The notes below the pieces were generated by a model, which was not told the DNA's origin, ran no database searches, and saw only the letters and a program-made list of their open reading frames with translations. A DNA stretch of 25,261 bases from a virus. A program made the position numbers and the translations under genes. Shown here piece after piece: positions 21,685-25,261 of this stretch (position 1 is the stretch's first letter; each line of letters starts with the position of its first letter). The stretch is taken from the IMG/VR virus record IMGVR_UViG_3300031999_003250, positions 1 to 25,261 of that record, one strand, 5' to 3'.

Positions 21685-24029
21685 TGGCCAATCCAGAGTC
21701 ATATCCCCGGGAAGCCTATCTGAAGATCACCAGCAAAGGCACCGCCGGGTACATAGAAATGCGGGAGAACAATTCATCATTCCTCATAGATTACGAATTG
21801 TCATTCTCCGAAAACTTCCCGAAGGTCTTGACAGTGGTACTCGACAATGCAAACATCGTCTCCACGGTGAACATTCTCAACTCATCCTGCGCGCGCTGGT
21901 CGGGAGGAATAACGGGAGCATTGAAGCAGGGAGACATAGTCAAATTCGGTTTCTATCGGACGGGGACATCCACCATAGACTATTACTTCGATGGGACGGT
22001 TAAAGAGCTTAAACCGGGAGAGAACGGAAGACTGACGGTTGTTTGCAAGGATAGATTGGACAGGCTCGATCACATCAAGAGGGACACTATCATCTACAAC
22101 AAATACAAAAAGAAAACTAAATGGAGCATCACATATGAAAATGGATACCGGAGACTCAATAATTTCACGGATACGGATGTGGTCTATCCATTCGAATATC
22201 TTGCATATTGTTCGGCCCTTCATACTGAAGAATATGGCGCCGGCGTTCTCGGGGGAGGATCTGGAATATTGGACTTGGGCTTGAGCTTGAATAACAGGGT
22301 AGCACAGTCATTCATCGCGACCGGGCATATGATAAGTCACATCTATTGCGAGTTTAGCCTGAACACCTATGGCCCGGGAGGGGGCGGTCCTTCATATGAC
22401 ATTACATGCAATGTCCATCGCGACAATGGAAACTCTCCCGGTGCGATATTCGGAAGTGATATGAAATTCAGGGGATTGGAAACCGGAAATGGCCAGTGGA
22501 TCGGGACATTCGATGTCAATACACCTGCGCCCCTGCTCGCGCCCGGGGAGAAATACTGGATAGTATTCAAGGCAACAGTGGTCGCGGGGAATTGCATCAT
22601 CCAAGGAAATGCGCCCGGGACAACATACAAAGAGGATGCCCAGAAATCAACTGATGGCGGAGTGACATGGTCGAAGGTGACCGGTCCCCCCCATCTCCAA
22701 CTCCATTGCAAAATGACCCAATACGATTTCCAGGAGTTGGAACCAAATCAATATTATTTCGATGACACCAACAATATCGTTTGGCTCTATGGCGATCTGA
22801 ACATTGCCGCAGACATAGCCATGATCTCCTATTTCCAATTGTATATATCCTTGGAGGATGTCTTCAAAGCCCTCATAAAGATGAACACCTTCATGCTCGG
22901 GAATGTGAATGCATACATAGATTTCTTATTGAAGACATATTCCACACAGGGCAAGACAGTCGGGGATTGCATGAGGGAGCTATGCAATATCTTTGAGACT
23001 ACGGCCCCTTGGACCGGCCTTCAGCATGCGATGGCTCACTATGTGGATGCAAATGGAATAAACCGATGCAAGGTCGGTTTCAGAATGAATACCACTTATA
23101 CCGAGGTACTGACGGCATCCTTCCCAGAGGATAGGCCATCCAATACCGATGAGTACATAATCGTGGGAGAGCCGAGATTGCAGAAGACGGATCGGTATAA
23201 ATATTCGGAGGTCATAGTTGTAGGCCAGGATATCCCGACCGGAAGGCCATTGATATGCTGTCGTTCCGATAAGGCACTTAGCTCGAGCTACTGGAAGAAG
23301 GTGGATGGCCAAATCGGGACAATGAAGGTATCGAGGCCGGATCTATGTGATCTGGGGATGGTGAACGCCGAGGCTTATCGTCTCCTGGATGCCGTGAGCA
23401 GGGATCTCTGGGAGGGCTCCATCTCCTTGTCGGGGCATCATCTCGTTTGCTGGTCCACAGATCCGACCCAGGACGATTACGGCGCCGGAAGATTGATCAA
23501 ATTGTATTGGTCCCCGATGGGGATATCCGCCGTGAAATTCAAGATAACACAGATGGTGATCACCCCAACGAGGACTGAAATATTCGTGAACAATGTCGAT
23601 CCCCTGCTCACGAATTATGTGACACAATCATTCGGCGCCTTGGGCCGTCTCGATTCGTATATGGCACCTGTCGGTCTTGTCGATAACATCTACATCGAGA
23701 CATACAGCGATTCTGTGATCACATCGGACCACAATGTCTATATGAAACTCTATGATGAGAATAATGTGGTTCTCACATCCCATGATCAAGCCTTATGCAT
23801 CAGATTCGATTCTCCCAATTACAACGCGATCACATATCATGCCGAGTTTGAAAAGGGGAACGGCTATTCAGATCAGTTGGTAAGGTATGTTGAATTGAAT
23901 ACCATCGAGCATGGCCAGTTGGCGAAAATAGATCTGAGAAGAACGACGAGCAGTATCGAGATAGATGAACGGGCTCGCAAGACCGACACCAACAGGCTGA
24001 TAGTCGAATTGACCGCAAAGAGAGCTTGA
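21684..24029 (+). CDS. Tail hub (Tal/gp27-like) with inserted carbohydrate-binding-like domain
   Basis: 781-aa protein from ATG 21684 (TAATG overlap). Residues 10-135 look like the first hub domain of Tal/gp27-type proteins (FSENFPKVLTVVLDNANIV, GDIVKFGFYRTGT, DGTVKELKPGENGRLTVVC-KDRLDRLD). Residues 203-345 are an insertion resembling lectin-like modules found in many secreted and tail proteins: RVAQSFIATGHMISHIY, NGNSPGAIFGSDM, APGEKYWIVFKA, STDGGVTWSKVTG, HLQLHCKM. The hub fold seems to resume with YISLEDVFKALIKM and KTVGDCMRELCNIFETTAPW. The C-terminal 150 residues may hold another beta-sandwich. It closes the tail tip and may bind the cell surface. Confidence 0.75.
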   Translation: MANPESYPREAYLKITSKGTAGYIEMRENNSSFLIDYELSFSENFPKVLTVVLDNANIVSTVNILNSSCARWSGGITGALKQGDIVKFGFYRTGTSTIDYYFDGTVKELKPGENGRLTVVCKDRLDRLDHIKRDTIIYNKYKKKTKWSITYENGYRRLNNFTDTDVVYPFEYLAYCSALHTEEYGAGVLGGGSGILDLGLSLNNRVAQSFIATGHMISHIYCEFSLNTYGPGGGGPSYDITCNVHRDNGNSPGAIFGSDMKFRGLETGNGQWIGTFDVNTPAPLLAPGEKYWIVFKATVVAGNCIIQGNAPGTTYKEDAQKSTDGGVTWSKVTGPPHLQLHCKMTQYDFQELEPNQYYFDDTNNIVWLYGDLNIAADIAMISYFQLYISLEDVFKALIKMNTFMLGNVNAYIDFLLKTYSTQGKTVGDCMRELCNIFETTAPWTGLQHAMAHYVDANGINRCKVGFRMNTTYTEVLTASFPEDRPSNTDEYIIVGEPRLQKTDRYKYSEVIVVGQDIPTGRPLICCRSDKALSSSYWKKVDGQIGTMKVSRPDLCDLGMVNAEAYRLLDAVSRDLWEGSISLSGHHLVCWSTDPTQDDYGAGRLIKLYWSPMGISAVKFKITQMVITPTRTEIFVNNVDPLLTNYVTQSFGALGRLDSYMAPVGLVDNIYIETYSDSVITSDHNVYMKLYDENNVVLTSHDQALCIRFDSPNYNAITYHAEFEKGNGYSDQLVRYVELNTIEHGQLAKIDLRRTTSSIEIDERARKTDTNRLIVELTAKRA

Positions 24030-24032
24030 TTC

Positions 24033-24092
24033 GGGAGATGGCTCAACTCTGGGCAGGGCCGGTCCATCTCCCAGGGGCTCAATCGCCCCGGG
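24033..24092 (+). terminator. Paired hairpins after the tail operon
   Basis: GGGAGATGG at 24033-24041 pairs perfectly with CCATCTCCC at 24064-24072 (9 bp). A second stem, GGGGC at 24074-24078 with GCCCC at 24085-24089, follows at once. The hairpins begin 4 bases after the hub stop and are followed by an AT-rich stretch, as expected for the end of the structural operon. Confidence 0.5.
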
Positions 24093-24106
24093 ATTAATAT
24101 ATTAAT
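24093..24106. promoter_or_regulatory. AT-only 14-bp palindrome (possible operator)
   Basis: ATTAATATATTAAT is a perfect 14-bp palindrome. It lies about 30 bases before the TATA palindrome of the next gene, in the most AT-rich stretch of the window. It could be a repressor site or a TATA-like element; no binding protein is identified. Confidence 0.35.
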
Positions 24107-24136
24107 ATCTGGATATAATTAATTTTCGGTAAGATA

Positions 24137-24150
24137 GAGTATATATACTC
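24137..24150 (+). promoter_or_regulatory. Palindromic TATA promoter for the Cys-rich gene
   Basis: GAGTATATATACTC is a perfect 14-bp palindrome with a TATATATA core centred near 24143.5. At archaeal spacing, transcription would start near 24170, which is exactly where a stem-loop leader begins. Being symmetric, the core could also recruit TBP in the opposite direction, but no minus-strand gene is seen there. Confidence 0.45.
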
Positions 24151-24169
24151 GGCCAGATAATTACCATAC

Positions 24170-24247
24170 ATCCGGCCGTACACCGGATGGGGCTCCCGGC
24201 ACCCTGGGGGACGCTTTCCATGCGCCGTCCCCCTAAAGTCGCATGGA
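24170..24247 (+). promoter_or_regulatory. Structured 5' leader: hairpin plus H-type pseudoknot
   Basis: From the predicted transcript start, ATCCGG (24170-24175) pairs with CCGGAT (24183-24188). Next, GGGGGACG (24206-24213) pairs with CGTCCCCC (24226-24233), and the loop of that stem, TCCATGCG (24217-24224), pairs perfectly with CGCATGGA (24240-24247). Two 8-bp stems crossing in this way define an H-type pseudoknot with loops CTT and TAAAGT. It ends nine bases before ATG 24257, next to the ribosome binding site, so it could control translation. Confidence 0.45.
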
Positions 24248-24256
24248 TGTGAAAGG

Positions 24257-24487
24257 ATGGACACGCAGAGTATCGAGCCGTTGGACATAGGGCCGAAGTA
24301 TCCCCCACCATTCAATACGGGGCATTTGGGGAACCCCCAAGGACTGAAATCGTGTTGTCTTGCCTGTCTTCTGAAACCGCATGATTGCACCAAACCCTGC
24401 AAGAAGACAAAGAAGGACAGCATCTGCGGGTCATGCGAAGATACCTGTCTCGATTTCATGAATAGATCTCTGGTCCTGCCAAAGTAA
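24257..24487 (+). CDS. Cys-rich 76-aa protein
   Basis: Not recognised. Eight cysteines lie in the second half: CCLAC at residues 33-37, then C44, C48, C57, C60 and C64, in a basic context (TKPCKKTKKD). This suggests one or two bound metal ions or an Fe-S cluster. There is no signal peptide or membrane segment. GAAAGG directly precedes ATG 24257. The gene appears to be on its own, with a TATA promoter and a leader that can fold into a pseudoknot. It sits between the structural operon and the terminase genes; a regulatory role is conceivable. Confidence 0.6.
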   Translation: MDTQSIEPLDIGPKYPPPFNTGHLGNPQGLKSCCLACLLKPHDCTKPCKKTKKDSICGSCEDTCLDFMNRSLVLPK

Positions 24488-24725
24488 TCAGGATCGTGGA
24501 CCAATGGTTACTGAGCAGGATGCCGAGGCGGTATCGCCCTTTGGGGCTGGTGATTGTCTGAAACATTGGCATAGCCAGCTCGTAGTAAGCGTTTGGCTCA
24601 AAACCACTCCCGTAACCCCAGACCAAGCCCCAATTGGTCCTCTGTCCCCCCCTGATTTATGTGTGGAGGCAATAGAGAGTCATATTAAGGATGGCACAGG
24701 AGCAGGGCGTCCACGACCACTGGAA

Positions 24726-24752
24726 ACCCCCCAGAAGGATATATGGGGGGGT
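24726..24752 (+). terminator. C7/G7-type hairpin
   Basis: ACCCCCC at 24726-24732 pairs with GGGGGGT at 24746-24752 around a 13-base loop. The stem is strong but not followed by a T-run. It could be a terminator for the Cys-rich gene's transcript or a structure in the control region before the small terminase. Confidence 0.3.
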
Positions 24753-24826
24753 ATCTGAGCCATTTTCATTGAGATATGAGATGCTTGATGATATATGGAT
24801 TAGCGCAAGCTCTTTCGTTCCATAGG

Positions 24827-24859
24827 TCAGGGGGGTGAGGTCCGTCGGATTCAGGGGGG
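24827..24859. repeat. Two direct copies of TCAGGGGGG, 24 bases apart
   Basis: TCAGGGGGG occurs at 24827-24835 and 24851-24859, with an inverted copy CCCCCCTGA at 24647-24655. The direct copies lie 30-60 bases upstream of the TATA box of the small terminase gene. Such iterated short sites could bind the small terminase (packaging start) or a regulator; this is inference. Confidence 0.4.
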
Positions 24860-24887
24860 ATACATCCTTTTTATCATCACTGGCTAG

Positions 24888-24919
24888 TATATAAATACAT
24901 CATAAAACAGTATAAGGTG
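24888..24919 (+). promoter_or_regulatory. TATA promoter and ribosome binding site for the small terminase gene
   Basis: TATATAAATA at 24888-24897 is a near-ideal archaeal TATA box. Transcription would start about 26 bases later, near 24919, giving a 5' leader of only a few bases. AAGGTG at 24914-24919 lies seven bases before ATG 24927, so it may be in or just at the edge of the transcript. Confidence 0.65.
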
Positions 24920-24926
24920 TGATAAT

Positions 24927-25261
24927 ATGAAACGGACGCCGGTTAATCCAGAGAATGAGGAGGAGATTGAAAAGTCCTTGGCGAAATTGGATCAACCGAA
25001 GAAGGGCGATCCCGTCTTCACAAAGGGTAATTGGTCCCTATCAAAGTTCACCCCAAACAATATTGCAATCATCCTCAACAAGCTCCTGGAAGGATATCCT
25101 CTCAACCTCGCGCTCGCGGAAGCCCGGATAACACTGGCGACATATAAGCATTGGAGCCAGCAATGTGACGCCGGCGTCAAACGGTATGGATCCTTCAATG
25201 AAGTAATAGAGATAGCAAAGGGGCGGGGAGTTGCCCGTCTCCATAGGCAATTGCTCACCCT
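24927..25261 (+). CDS. terS: Probable terminase small subunit (3' end cut by window edge)
   Basis: 111 complete codons, still open at the right edge. Residues 38-90 have the helix-turn-helix pattern of phage small terminases: helix NNIAIILNKLLEGYPLNLAL, then AEARITLATYKHWSQQC, then a charged segment FNEVIEIAKGRGVARLH. Small terminases recognise the packaging site and deliver it to the large subunit, and they are normally encoded just before it. The large subunit is at the left edge of this window, which fits a circular or permuted molecule. It could instead be another small HTH regulator, since the C-terminal part is missing. Confidence 0.65.
   Translation, partial: MKRTPVNPENEEEIEKSLAKLDQPKKGDPVFTKGNWSLSKFTPNNIAIILNKLLEGYPLNLALAEARITLATYKHWSQQCDAGVKRYGSFNEVIEIAKGRGVARLHRQLLT

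Larger units (their letters stand above)
24488..24887. other. About 400 bases with no convincing gene
   Basis: This stretch holds an 84-codon open frame (24504-24758) with no ribosome binding site and codon use unlike the other genes, which I do not trust. It also contains an inverted repeat ACCCCCC/GGGGGGT (24726-24732 and 24746-24752) and three copies of TCAGGGGGG. It may be a control or packaging region upstream of the small terminase. Confidence 0.4.

Noticed and set aside
24170-24247. tRNA gene in the structured leader
   Set aside because: The stems are GC-rich but lack the T-loop GTTCRA and a cloverleaf arrangement; the pairing is that of a hairpin plus pseudoknot.
24504-24758. 84-codon open frame
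   Set aside because: No ribosome binding site, codon use unlike the confirmed genes, proline-rich product without domain pattern, and it contains the C-run/G-run hairpin and a TCAGGGGGG copy. I treat the stretch as non-coding.
1-25261. Terminal direct repeat proving a circular assembly
   Set aside because: The first and last few dozen bases share no visible overlap, so circularity is only suggested by gene order and frame.

Overview
This 25.3 kb window is the structural half of a head-tailed virus or provirus (Caudoviricetes, siphovirus-like). All credible genes lie on the + strand, tightly packed, with stop/start overlaps of the NTGA, TAATG or TGATG kind. The host is most likely an archaeon. 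TATA-box promoters sit at archaeal spacing (TATATAAATA at 24888, TATAATAA at 4701, a TATATATA palindrome at 24137), one of them placed as for a leaderless mRNA. Good Shine-Dalgarno sites (GGAGG, AGGTG) and heavy use of AGG/AGA and ATA codons also fit a euryarchaeal-type host. Several cysteine-cluster proteins suggest, weakly, an anaerobe. No host gene, integrase or replication gene is visible, so the host cannot be named.

Layout. (1) 1-4.7 kb: large terminase (open at the left edge), portal, three small unknown proteins, a CxxCxxCC (YkgJ-type) metal-binding protein and a zinc-ribbon protein. (2) 4.7-7.7 kb: an apparent own promoter, a prohead protease fused to a scaffold with a probable internal start for free scaffold, a decoration protein, the HK97-fold major capsid protein and a strong hairpin. 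(3) 7.7-8.4 kb: a tail-anchored membrane protein and a three-helix holin-like protein. (4) 8.4-13.1 kb: a 714-aa putative receptor-binding protein, two small unknowns, and a first fibre cassette (fibre, small Gly-rich protein, Cys-module/beta-sandwich protein). (5) 13.1-17.8 kb: a second, longer fibre cassette whose last members are fused to neck proteins: Ig-like domain + head-tail adaptor, then Cys module + beta-sandwich + FN3 + head-closure domain. A gp10-like neck protein and the tail terminator follow. (6) 18.1-24.0 kb: tail tube, assembly chaperone, two short tape-measure-like proteins, a Dit-like baseplate protein and a 781-aa tail hub with an inserted carbohydrate-binding-like domain. 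(7) 24.0-25.26 kb: hairpins, an AT-rich palindromic promoter region, a leader able to fold as a pseudoknot ahead of a Cys-rich 76-aa gene, a little-coding stretch with repeated TCAGGGGGG, and the start of a probable small terminase cut by the right edge.

The small terminase at the right edge and the large terminase at the left edge suggest that the window may be a circular or circularly permuted molecule opened inside the terminase genes. The most unusual features are the fusion of adhesive domains to neck proteins, the duplicated fibre cassette with a shared C-X2-C-X5-C-X16-C module, the pseudoknot leader, near-cognate starts in two genes, and a very short, split tape measure.
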